Shown piece by piece: positions 55,816 through 63,230 of a stretch of DNA of 64,000 nt. Numbering within the stretch: position 1 is the first letter of the stretch; each line of letters begins with the position of its first letter. Both the position numbers and the translations under genes were made by a program. Source of the stretch: Cypionkella sp. (GTDB lineage: Bacteria > Pseudomonadota > Alphaproteobacteria > Rhodobacterales > Rhodobacteraceae); contig NZ_JAUSBA010000033.1 in assembly GCF_030652235.1 (NCBI RefSeq), forward strand, positions 1-64,000, in the 5' to 3' direction. Below the pieces are notes generated by a model. The model was not told the origin of the DNA and did no database searches. It saw only the letters and a program-made list of their open reading frames with translations.

Positions 55816-56517
55816 CTAACGCACGATCACCGCATAGGGGTCATAGCCCGTGCCCTGCAAATCCATCAGCGGATAAGCGGTCAGCTCGATACTCCCCACC
55901 CCCTGCGGCAGCGAATTGTTCACCCGCAGCATCTGCCGATAGGGCTCGCCCGCCGAAAACAAACCGCTACCGACCACCGCATGCTTGCCGCCGTTCACCC
56001 AATCACCGACCAAAATGATTGGCCCGCGATACAGATGCGGCATCAAAGCATCCAGATTGCGCGGCACATTGCCCAACAGCCGCATCCCCAAAGACTGCGC
56101 GTAAAGCTCCAGATTGGCCCGGCTTGGCCCCAGACCGCCGCCATTCGGAATGTCGCCCGGATCAAACTGCGCCTGCCCCGGAATAGCGCTGGTCATCCGC
56201 CCCGAGGCCAGCCCCCCCGCCACCACCCAACAGGTCATCCCGGTATTCTGCCCGATCCGCGGCAAAGGATGCGAGATTTCGGTGCTTAGCCCCAGCGCGC
56301 GCCAGCTCATCGGCCCCGGCACGCCATCCTGCACCAACCGCCCGACAGGTCCGGTATAGCGCGCCTGAAACCGCCGCAACGCCGCATCGGTTTTCTGCCC
56401 GAACACCGAATCCTCGTCCAATGCAGCCAAACCGCGATCGGTGTTCAGGAAATGGTTCAGCAGGCGCTGCAGGAAACGAACATGCGGATCATGACTGCCC
56501 ATGCGCAAAGTAATCAT
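55816..56517 (-). CDS. Peptidoglycan-binding domain plus papain-like cysteine peptidase
   Basis: 233-aa two-domain protein. Start MITLRMGSHD with GGAG eight bases upstream; a longer frame from 56652 has no site. Residues 8 to about 75 form a PG_binding_1 domain (VRFLQRLL, DSVFGQKTDAALRRFQ). Residues 90-233 look like a papain-like peptidase (C70/C39 pattern): Cys96 in GMTCWVVAGG, His179 in GGKHAVVGSG and Asn200 in LRVNNSLP. No signal peptide is visible, so export, if any, would be by another route. Substrate unknown. Confidence 0.7.
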   Translation of the reverse strand: MITLRMGSHDPHVRFLQRLLNHFLNTDRGLAALDEDSVFGQKTDAALRRFQARYTGPVGRLVQDGVPGPMSWRALGLSTEISHPLPRIGQNTGMTCWVVAGGLASGRMTSAIPGQAQFDPGDIPNGGGLGPSRANLELYAQSLGMRLLGNVPRNLDALMPHLYRGPIILVGDWVNGGKHAVVGSGLFSAGEPYRQMLRVNNSLPQGVGSIELTAYPLMDLQGTGYDPYAVIVR

Positions 56518-56899
56518 CGGAATACTCCAAAATCGAAGGTCCAAAATAGGTCGTAAAAATCTGCCGTAAAACTGCGCAAAGGCTAACACAGCTTTCACCG
56601 CCGCCAAGCAGATTTTTCCCAAGCCAAGTGGCAGCCAAACCGCCGCCGTCACCCCGGTTCAAACCCCACAGAGATCATCCGGGCTGCCCCCGGCTTTCAT
56701 CTTGGCAAAAATACTCCCGCCGGAGGCATCCTCCGCGCGCCATAAGACAGGGCGGATCAAGCATCGGCAAGCGTAGGGTGGGGTTCCACCCCACCACGCC
56801 ATAGGCCAATCCCCGCCCCCATCCGCGCCAGCGCTAGGGCCTGCCGCCCATCCGTGCTAATCTCAGCAAACCCAAGTCATAGCGCAACAAGAGGCCCTG
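56518..56899. other. Gene-free region with two palindromic elements
   Basis: 382 bases without a gene. It holds an AAATACTCC-family copy at 56695-56728 (TTTCATCTTGGC followed by ATACTCCCGCCGGAGGC) and a hairpin at 56777-56795, GGTGGGG-TTCCA-CCCCACC, preceded by CGTAGG. The hairpin resembles one at 58274-58305. No promoter is recognised. Confidence 0.55.
56695..56728. repeat. AAATACTCC-family element
   Basis: Shares TTTCATCTTGGC and ATACTCC with the element at 52950, and CTCCCGCCGGAGGC with that at 24201, but has no inverse partner as long as at 24201. Confidence 0.6.
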
Positions 56900-57085
56900 A
56901 TGACCAAACATCTTGTCGATCACCGCACCGCATCCGAAGGCGGCCGTTTGCAAAACTTCCTGCGTCTGGAGCGCAGCCAATCCGCGACAGCCCCCCGCAC
57001 CCTGCACCAACGCCCGCAAACCCGCAGCAACGCCAACTCCCGCCTGCAACACTACCTGCGCATCGAGCGCGGCGAGCAGGTCTGA
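56900..57085 (+). CDS. Small basic protein with a duplicated motif
   Basis: 61 codons from ATG 56900, with AGAGG six bases upstream. The product MTKHLVDHRT... carries RLQNFLRLER (residues 16-25) and RLQHYLRIER (48-57), an internal repeat joined by a Ser/Arg/Gln-rich linker. I know no family. The good ribosome site and the in-frame repeat argue for a real gene; its short length and lack of neighbours argue for caution. Confidence 0.5.
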   Translation: MTKHLVDHRTASEGGRLQNFLRLERSQSATAPRTLHQRPQTRSNANSRLQHYLRIERGEQV

Positions 57086-57148
57086 TCAGCAGCGGTAGGG
57101 GGCGTGGTTCCTGCTGAAAGCAAGGTTCACGCACCGCCCGCACTCGCA

Positions 57149-58222
57149 TTAAATCGCGCGATCCGAATGCCTGTGCCGATGGTGCAAATCCGGATAGTGC
57201 GGATGTTTGTGCCGCATCGGTTCATGTCGGTGCCAATGCGAATGTGGCTCGGTTACCGCGCCGTCATGCGCGTGTTGATGATGCGCGTCGTGACTGTGCA
57301 AATGATCATGTTCCAGCGCTTCGTGATCATGCGTGTGGTCATGCCGCTCTGACAGATGCAGCCACAACCCCAAAGCCATCAGCAAACCCGCGGCCAGCAG
57401 CGACACCGTCAGCGCCTCGTTGAACAGCAGCAGTGCAAGCACCGCCCCGATGAACGGCGCCAGCGAAAAATAGGCCCCTGTCCGCGCGGTTCCCAAATGC
57501 CGCAATCCCAGCATGAACATCACAAGGCTGATCCCAACGCCCAGAAAGCCCACAACCGCGCCCGCCACCAAAAACTTTGCATCCGGCAGCACGGCCCCCA
57601 GCCACAGCGCCAGCGCAAAATTCACGCAGCCCGCCACCAGCCCTTTGATCATCGCAATCTGCACCGGGTCCGCCGCCGACAGCTTGCGTGTCAGATTATT
57701 ATCAATGCCCCAGCACAGACAGGCCCCGGCGATCAACATCCCGCCGCGATCCATCTGAAAGCCCTGCCCGTTCCAAGACAGCAAAACCGCCCCGCACAGG
57801 ATAGCCGCAGCACCCAGCAGCAAGCGCCGATCCACATTCTCGCGAAACACCAGCCAAGCGATCGCCATCGTCGCCAGCCCCTCAAGGTTCAACAGCAGCG
57901 CCCCCGAAGCCGCCGAGCTGCGCGACAACCCCAGCATCAACAACAACGGCCCCAACATGCCACCAAACAGCACCACGGCCGCCAACCACGGCAGATCAGC
58001 CCGCTGCAACTTAGCCTCGGCGCTGGGCAAGCCAATCCGCGCCCGCCCCCATGTCACCAAAGCCAACCCCACACCCGCGCCCAGATACAAAATCCCCGCC
58101 AAAAGCCACGGGTCCACCGATCCCATCAGCAGTTTCGACAAGGGCGCAGAGGCCCCGAACAAAATAGCCGCCCCAAGCGCCAAAGGCACGCCGGGCCACA
58201 GATGGGAGTGAGGTTTGGTCAT
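57149..58222 (-). CDS. EamA/DMT-family transporter with His-rich C-terminal tail
   Basis: 357-aa inner-membrane protein with ten predicted helices (two EamA repeats: ALGAAILFGASAPLSKLLM and GGMLIAGACLCWGIDNNLTRKL). After the last helix (LLAAGLLMALGLWLHL) comes a 60-residue tail with over 25 His, such as HDHTHDHEALEHDH and HPHYPDLHHRHRH. Start MTKPHSHLWPG; an ATG two codons earlier is possible. The tail suggests metal (Zn/Ni/Co) binding; substrate unknown. Confidence 0.85.
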   Translation of the reverse strand: MTKPHSHLWPGVPLALGAAILFGASAPLSKLLMGSVDPWLLAGILYLGAGVGLALVTWGRARIGLPSAEAKLQRADLPWLAAVVLFGGMLGPLLLMLGLSRSSAASGALLLNLEGLATMAIAWLVFRENVDRRLLLGAAAILCGAVLLSWNGQGFQMDRGGMLIAGACLCWGIDNNLTRKLSAADPVQIAMIKGLVAGCVNFALALWLGAVLPDAKFLVAGAVVGFLGVGISLVMFMLGLRHLGTARTGAYFSLAPFIGAVLALLLFNEALTVSLLAAGLLMALGLWLHLSERHDHTHDHEALEHDHLHSHDAHHQHAHDGAVTEPHSHWHRHEPMRHKHPHYPDLHHRHRHSDRAI

Positions 58223-58273
58223 GTGCAAAGCTTAGCACGCACCTGCAAGCTTGCAAGCTCAGCCCGTAGGGCG

Positions 58274-58305
58274 GGTGGGTCCTGCGCAAGCAGGGTGGAC
58301 CCACC
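58274..58305. repeat. Hairpin of the CGTAGGG type
   Basis: GGTGGGTCC and GGACCCACC enclose a smaller CTGC-GCAA-GCAG hairpin. Preceded by CGTAGGGC. Similar in form to 56777-56795. Lies between the transporter gene start and the ilvE terminator. Confidence 0.55.
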
Positions 58306-58407
58306 TTTGCTTTGCACGATGTAGGGTATGCTTCAGCGCACCTCACCTACCTTAATCCTTAACAAACCCTTAAAGCCACACCCCTAACTCCTTGACTCCA
58401 AACACAT

Positions 58408-58432
58408 AAAAAAGGTCCCGAGTTGGGACCTT
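58408..58432 (-). terminator. Intrinsic terminator after ilvE
   Basis: On the minus strand AAGGTCCC-AACTC-GGGACCTT then TTTTT. Identical to the terminator at 27542-27566. Lies 33 bases after the ilvE stop. Confidence 0.92.
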
Positions 58433-58464
58433 CCTCATTTCGCCAAAATCAAAAGCCTAAGCCC

Positions 58465-59331
58465 TCAGGCCCGCACCAGCTTTTCATACTGATCCGAGAC
58501 CCCCAAAGTCAGCGCCCCGACCTCAAAGGTATAGTCCCCGATTTGCCCCACCGGAGTCACCTCCGCCGCCGTCCCGGTCAGCCAGCATTGCTGGAAGCCC
58601 TCCAACTCGGCGGGCAGGATGTGCCGCTCATGCACGGTCACGCCCTGCTCCCGCAGCATCCCGATCACCGTCTGCCGGGTGATGCCATTCAGGAACGCAT
58701 CCGCCAGCGGCGTGTGAACCTCGCCATCCTTCACAAAGAAGATATTCGCCCCGGTCGCCTCGGCCACATAGCCGCGATAGTCGAACATCATCGCATCCGA
58801 ACAGCCCTTCGCTTCGGCGGCATGTTTTGACATCGTGCAGATCATGTAAAGCCCCGCCGCCTTCGCTTCATGCGGGATCGTCTCAGGCGAGGGCCGTTTC
58901 CACTTGGCGATGTCCAGCTTCGCCCCCTTGGTCTTGGCGTCGCCATAATAATTTCCCCAAGACCACACCGCTACCGCCATCCGGATCGGGTTTTTCTTCG
59001 ACGCAACGCCCATATCCTCGCCAGCCCCACGCCAAGCCAAGGCCCGCACATAGGCATCGGTCAGCCCATTCGCCTTCAGAGTGGCTTCCTTCGCCGCCTC
59101 AATCTCGGCCACCGAATAGGGCAGCTCCATATCTAAGAGCGCCCCCGACTTCCGCAGCCGTTCCGAATGCTGCACCGATTTGAAGATTTTGCCGTTATAG
59201 CACCGCTCGCCCTCAAACACCGAACTTGCATAGTGCAACGCATGGGTCAGGATATGCACGTTGGCCGAACGCCATTCCACCAGCTTGCCATCCATCCAGA
59301 TGAACCCGTCCCGATCGTCATACCCAGCCAT
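58465..59331 (-). CDS. ilvE: Branched-chain amino acid aminotransferase
   Basis: 288-aa PLP fold-IV aminotransferase, last step of valine, leucine and isoleucine synthesis. I start at MAGYDDRDGF, which has GGAGG six bases upstream; two earlier ATGs add N-terminal residues without one. Landmarks: HALHYASSVFEGERCYNG, the PLP Lys in WKRPSPETIPHEAKAAGLY, EATGANIFFV and GITRQTVI. Single-gene unit ending in a strong terminator; divergent from petP. Confidence 0.93.
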   Translation of the reverse strand: MAGYDDRDGFIWMDGKLVEWRSANVHILTHALHYASSVFEGERCYNGKIFKSVQHSERLRKSGALLDMELPYSVAEIEAAKEATLKANGLTDAYVRALAWRGAGEDMGVASKKNPIRMAVAVWSWGNYYGDAKTKGAKLDIAKWKRPSPETIPHEAKAAGLYMICTMSKHAAEAKGCSDAMMFDYRGYVAEATGANIFFVKDGEVHTPLADAFLNGITRQTVIGMLREQGVTVHERHILPAELEGFQQCWLTGTAAEVTPVGQIGDYTFEVGALTLGVSDQYEKLVRA

Positions 59332-59469
59332 CGCAGCCTCCATATTTGCGAATGTTGCGCTGCATAGGTCCAAATAGGACGTAATATTGCGCTAAATCAC
59401 GAATTCGCTAAACCTTATGTCTTGGAATGTCAATAACCCTGACGTATCTTGCACCGCGAGGAGACTTCC

Positions 59470-59970
59470 ATGGCCGAACAAAGCACCAGCGGCGAAAGCC
59501 TGTTGTTCCTGACCGATGAGAACCTGCGTAAGGGCATCGAGGCGATGTTCTTCGCCTATCGCGGCTTCACGGCCGACCCCGACCGCATCCTTGAGGATAT
59601 GGACTATGGCCGCGCTCATCACCGCGCCGTGCATTTTATCAACCGCAGCCCCGGCACCACTGTCGGTAACCTGCTGACCATCCTCGGCGTCACCAAACAA
59701 TCGCTGAACCGCGTGTTGCGCACCTTGTTCGAAGATGGGCTTGTCGAGGCCCGCGTCGGCAAACAGGACAAGCGCGAGCGTCACCTTTACCTGACCGACA
59801 AAGGCCACGCTCTGGAACGCGCCCTGTCCGACGCCCAACGCGCCCGGATGCGCGCCGCTTACCGTGCCGCTGGTCCCAGCGCCGTCCAGGGGTTTCGCAC
59901 CGTACTAGAGGCAATGATGGACGCCGAGCAACGCCGCCAGTATCAAGGCCTAAAAGAGGGCAGCACATGA
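59470..59970 (+). CDS. petP: MarR-family regulator PetP
   Basis: 166-aa MarR protein, start MAEQSTSGESL with GGAG upstream. Winged helix PGTTVGNLLTILGVTKQSLNRVLRTLFEDGLVEAR, abbreviated here. Its stop overlaps the ATG of an OmpR-type response regulator, the arrangement known as petP-petR in Rhodobacter, where it lies upstream of the cytochrome bc1 genes. The bc1 genes are not adjacent here; a different gene follows. Confidence 0.85.
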   Translation: MAEQSTSGESLLFLTDENLRKGIEAMFFAYRGFTADPDRILEDMDYGRAHHRAVHFINRSPGTTVGNLLTILGVTKQSLNRVLRTLFEDGLVEARVGKQDKRERHLYLTDKGHALERALSDAQRARMRAAYRAAGPSAVQGFRTVLEAMMDAEQRRQYQGLKEGST

Positions 59971-60668
59971 TCGAATTACCCGCTCACCTGCTGGTCGTGG
60001 ACGACGACGAACGCATCCGTGGCCTGTTGCAGAAATTTCTGATCCGCAACGGGTTTCTGGTGTCCACCGCCCGCGATGCAGCCCAAGCCCGCCGCCTGCT
60101 GGCCGGGCTGGAATTTGACATGCTGGTGCTGGATGTGATGATGCCGGGCGAAGACGGCATCAGCCTCACCCGCGCCCTGCGCGCCACGCTGACCGTGCCG
60201 ATCCTGCTGCTGACCGCCAAGGGCGAGACCAACAACCGCATCGAAGGCTTTGAAGCCGGCGCCGACGATTACCTGATCAAACCGTTCGAGCCGAAAGAGC
60301 TGCTGCTGCGTATCAACGCCATTCTGCGCCGTGTGCCTGCCGCCAAAGCCTCCAGTCCCGCGCCAAAAGTCCTGCACATGGGCCCGGTGCGCTACGACAT
60401 GGATCGCGGCGAGCTGTGGCGCGGCCAAGAGCTGATTCGCCTGACCTCCACCGAGGCCGCCTTGATGCGGATCTTCTCGGCGCAACCCGGCACAGCGATG
60501 TCACGCGATAAGCTCGTCGGCGATATGCCGCGCGAAGACAGCGCGGGCCAAGAACGCGCCGTTGATGTGCAAATCACCCGTCTGCGTCGCAAGATCGAAG
60601 ACGATCCGAAATCCCCGCGCTACCTGCAAACCGTGCGCGGTGAGGGCTACATGTTGCAAACCGACTGA
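59967..60668 (+). CDS. petR: OmpR-family response regulator PetR
   Basis: 233-aa two-component response regulator: receiver domain with acidic pocket DDDER, phospho-acceptor Asp in LVLDVMMPGEDG and Lys in YLIKPFEP, then an OmpR-type winged helix (RGQELIRLTSTEAALMRIF, AVDVQITRLRRKIEDDP). Overlaps petP by 4 bases. Characterised homologues are needed for bc1 complex and growth. No histidine kinase gene is beside it, as in Rhodobacter. Confidence 0.88.
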   Translation: MIELPAHLLVVDDDERIRGLLQKFLIRNGFLVSTARDAAQARRLLAGLEFDMLVLDVMMPGEDGISLTRALRATLTVPILLLTAKGETNNRIEGFEAGADDYLIKPFEPKELLLRINAILRRVPAAKASSPAPKVLHMGPVRYDMDRGELWRGQELIRLTSTEAALMRIFSAQPGTAMSRDKLVGDMPREDSAGQERAVDVQITRLRRKIEDDPKSPRYLQTVRGEGYMLQTD

Positions 60669-60736
60669 CGTAGCCAGCCACAGTTCCGTAACAATTTCCT
60701 GCCAGTTTGGCCAAACAACAACCTTTGGGAGAGACT

Positions 60737-61234
60737 ATGACCCTGCTGAAAATCGCCACCGCCTGCGGCCTTGCCTTGCTGTCCACCGCCGCCGCAGCGC
60801 AAGACCTCGTGCCGTATTCCGAGGCCGGTGGCTGGAGTGTGGAGGTTGACCCGACTTTGGGCAACGGTTGCCTGCTGTCTTCGGATTTTGAAGACGGCTC
60901 TCACGTCCGCATCGGTTTTGACCGCACCGCAGGCAATGGCTATGTAATCGCCGCCAACACCGCTTGGGGTGAGATCACCGATGGCACCGATTATCCGATC
61001 AGCTTCATGCTCGATGATCAGAAATACGACGGCAGCGCCAAAGGCCTGCATCTAGATGATCTGCCCGGCGTCATGGTCACCTTTGACAGCATGGATTTCC
61101 TGACCGACTTGGCCGCGAAAACCACCATGACGCTGCAAAGCGAAGGCGCTGATGTGATGTCGATTGACCTTTCGGGCACCGATGAAGCGATCAACGAAAC
61201 CATCGCCTGCCAAGAAGAACAAGAAAAGGGCTGA
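60737..61234 (+). CDS. Secreted protein of unknown function
   Basis: 165 aa with a Sec signal peptide (MTLLKIATACGLALLSTAAAAQ), start after GGGAGA. The mature part is small and mostly beta-patterned, with two Cys (GNGCLLSS and ETIACQEE) that could form a disulfide. I recognise no family. It follows petR by 68 bases on the same strand, but a functional link is not shown. Confidence 0.7.
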   Translation: MTLLKIATACGLALLSTAAAAQDLVPYSEAGGWSVEVDPTLGNGCLLSSDFEDGSHVRIGFDRTAGNGYVIAANTAWGEITDGTDYPISFMLDDQKYDGSAKGLHLDDLPGVMVTFDSMDFLTDLAAKTTMTLQSEGADVMSIDLSGTDEAINETIACQEEQEKG

Positions 61235-61295
61235 TCCCGAAATCAGCTTTGGCGCGGGGGGCATCGGCTTTCCGCGCCGCTAAACGGAGCGCACC

Positions 61296-61706
61296 ATGAC
61301 CCTCGACCACCCCCTGCTGGGCGTCCAGCCCCCCTTTGCCGATCATCTTGGTTTGCGCATCCTGTCCGCCCAATCTGATCGGATAGAGGCTGAAATGCTG
61401 GCCTCGCCGCAGCTGATCAACCGCAACGGCACGCTGCATGGTGGGGCGGTGATGGGCCTGGCCGATCATCTTGGCGGGCTTGGGGCGTTTCTGAACATAG
61501 GCCCCACCGAAAGCACCGCCACGGTGGAAAGCAAAACCAACTTCTTCCGCGCCATCCCAGCGGGCGATCTGCTGCACGGCGTCGCCGTTCTGTTACACGG
61601 TGGGCGGCAAACCATGGTCTGGCAGACCACACTGACCCGCAGCGATGGCAAGATGGCCGCGATGGTGACGCAAACGCAGATCGTGCTGCGCGATCCGAAG
61701 TTCTGA
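61296..61706 (+). CDS. PaaI-family thioesterase (hotdog fold)
   Basis: 136-aa hotdog-fold acyl-CoA thioesterase, start MTLDHPLLGVQPP. The motif LINRNGTLHGGAVMGLADHLGG contains the conserved HGG-x-x-x-x-x-D pattern of the PaaI/YdiI group. Single gene, 61 bases after the secreted protein; substrate unknown. Confidence 0.87.
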   Translation: MTLDHPLLGVQPPFADHLGLRILSAQSDRIEAEMLASPQLINRNGTLHGGAVMGLADHLGGLGAFLNIGPTESTATVESKTNFFRAIPAGDLLHGVAVLLHGGRQTMVWQTTLTRSDGKMAAMVTQTQIVLRDPKF

Positions 61707-62067
61707 CGCGATTTGCGCCGAAAAGCCTTCCCCAGCGCGCCCACTATTCTCGTTTCGCCCGCGCGCGCCCGCTTCGCGCGCCAACCGCAAAGCACCCTTT
61801 TCGTTTAAGGCACAGCCAACAGTGATGTCATCGGCCTGCGGGGGCAGGGATGGAGTGGCCCGCGTATCATCGAGAGATCCTTGGCGCCCGAAGCCCCTCA
61901 GCATAGCTAAACCCATAAAATTTAACTAAAATTTTCTTTCACATTGGCGCAAATACTCTCTGGGGGTCCGGGGGGCGAAGCGCCCCCGGCGGCTGGCCTC
62001 GAAAACTGCCCATTTCCGTTCTGCGGTGCCTGCACTATCTTGCCTATACCGCAGCCAAAGGCCCCGC
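61707..62067. other. Gene-free region with an AAATACTCC-family element
   Basis: 361 bases with no supported gene. A low-complexity GCGCGC-rich stretch lies at about 61755-61785. At 61936-61999 is a copy of the AAATACTC-type element, with TTTCACATTGGC, AAATACTCTC and a hairpin CCGGGGGGC-GAAG-CGCCCCCGG. Confidence 0.55.
61936..61999. repeat. AAATACTCC-family element with hairpin
   Basis: Fourth copy, closest to 52950: TTTCA..TTGGC, AAATACTC, GGGGGTCCGGGGG and a CCCCCGGC arm. Sits between the thioesterase and HDAC-like genes, both on the plus strand, so likely a terminator. Confidence 0.65.
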
Positions 62068-62994
62068 ATGACCACCCTTCTCATCAACTCCCCCCAATCT
62101 GAAAATCACCTCACACCCCCCGGTCACCCCGAGCAGGTCGCGCGTTACGCCGCCGTGCAGGCTGGCCTCAAGGGCCTCGATCTGCTCCACCGCGATGCCC
62201 CTTTGGCCGAGGATGCAGACATCCTGCGCGCGCATCCCGCCCGCTATCTCGCCAAGGTCCGCGCTGCATCGCCGGTCGCTGGATGGGCGCAACTTGATGG
62301 CGACACCTATCTCTCGCCCGGATCGGTTGCGGCTGCCCTGCACGCGGTTGGCGGAGCCTGCGCTGCCGTTGATGCCGTGCTGTCAGGCGAAGTTAGCAAC
62401 GCCTTCCTTGCCGCCCGTCCCCCCGGCCACCATGCCGAATCTGAAACCGCGATGGGGTTTTGTATCTTCGGAACTGTCTCTATTGCCGCACTCAGAGCCC
62501 TAAATCACCACACCCTTTCCCGCATCGCCGTGGTCGATTTCGACGTGCATCATGGCAATGGCACGCAAGATCTGCTCTGGAACCAACCCCGCGCGCTGTT
62601 TTGTTCCAGCCACCAGATGCCACTGTATCCCGGCACGGGCAGCGCCTCGGAAATCGGCGCGCATGGCCAAATCCTCAACGTCCCGCTCAGCGAACACACA
62701 GGCTCCGGCCCGATGCGCGAGGCCTACGAGAGCCTGATCTTCCCGCGCATCGCCGCGTGGAAACCCGATCTGATCCTGATTTCCGCAGGCTTTGACGCGC
62801 ATCAAGCCGACCCCCTCGCGGGCCTGGACTGGCAGACCGAAGACTACGCCTGGCTCACCCACCGCCTCTGCGATTTGGCTGACAGCCATTGCGCGGGCCG
62901 GGTGGTATCCTGCCTTGAGGGCGGCTATGATCTGCCCGCGTTGACCGCTTCGGTAAACGCACATGTGGGTGTTTTGCAGGAGCGCGGCCGATGA
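62068..62994 (+). CDS. Histone deacetylase-family protein (acetylpolyamine amidohydrolase-like)
   Basis: 308-aa zinc hydrolase of the class II HDAC/AcuC superfamily, start MTTLLINSPQSENH. Active-site residues: ARPPGHHAESETAMGFCIF (tandem His and Gly), VVDFDVHHGNGTQ (Asp-His Zn ligands), and LISAGFDAHQADPL (Asp). Bacterial members deacetylate polyamines or small amides. The order HDAC-like, xseB, ispA is usual in Rhodobacteraceae. Overlaps xseB by 4 bases. Confidence 0.9.
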   Translation: MTTLLINSPQSENHLTPPGHPEQVARYAAVQAGLKGLDLLHRDAPLAEDADILRAHPARYLAKVRAASPVAGWAQLDGDTYLSPGSVAAALHAVGGACAAVDAVLSGEVSNAFLAARPPGHHAESETAMGFCIFGTVSIAALRALNHHTLSRIAVVDFDVHHGNGTQDLLWNQPRALFCSSHQMPLYPGTGSASEIGAHGQILNVPLSEHTGSGPMREAYESLIFPRIAAWKPDLILISAGFDAHQADPLAGLDWQTEDYAWLTHRLCDLADSHCAGRVVSCLEGGYDLPALTASVNAHVGVLQERGR

Positions 62995-63230
62995 CCGATA
63001 AACCCGTAGCGGATATGTCCTTCGAGGAAGCCATGGCCGCCCTCGAATCCGTCGTGACCCAGTTGGAACGCGGCGAAGTCGCGTTGGAACAAAGCATCGC
63101 TCTGTACGAACGCGGCGCACTGTTGAAAGCCCATTGCGCCGCCAAACTGAAATCCGCCGAGGAAAAAGTCGAACTGATCCGCGCCGCTGAAGGCCGCGCG
63201 GTTGGCACCACCCCGGTGGAGGGGATGTGA
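62991..63230 (+). CDS. xseB: Exodeoxyribonuclease VII small subunit
   Basis: 79-aa small subunit of exonuclease VII, start MTDKPVADMSFEEAMAAL. Conserved LESVVTQLERGEVALEQSIALYERG, abbreviated here, matches XseB. ATGA overlap with the HDAC-like gene and GTGA overlap with ispA show tight coupling. Confidence 0.93.
   Translation: MTDKPVADMSFEEAMAALESVVTQLERGEVALEQSIALYERGALLKAHCAAKLKSAEEKVELIRAAEGRAVGTTPVEGM

Noticed and set aside
54988-56289. Long plus-strand frame continuing from the deiminase remnant through DUF1294 and the peptidase gene
   Set aside because: After 55291 it is Pro/Arg/His-rich antisense or out-of-frame sequence; only the first part has homology.
61755-61785. GCGC-rich stretch as a possible repeat array or CRISPR
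   Set aside because: Low-complexity only; no regular units or spacers.
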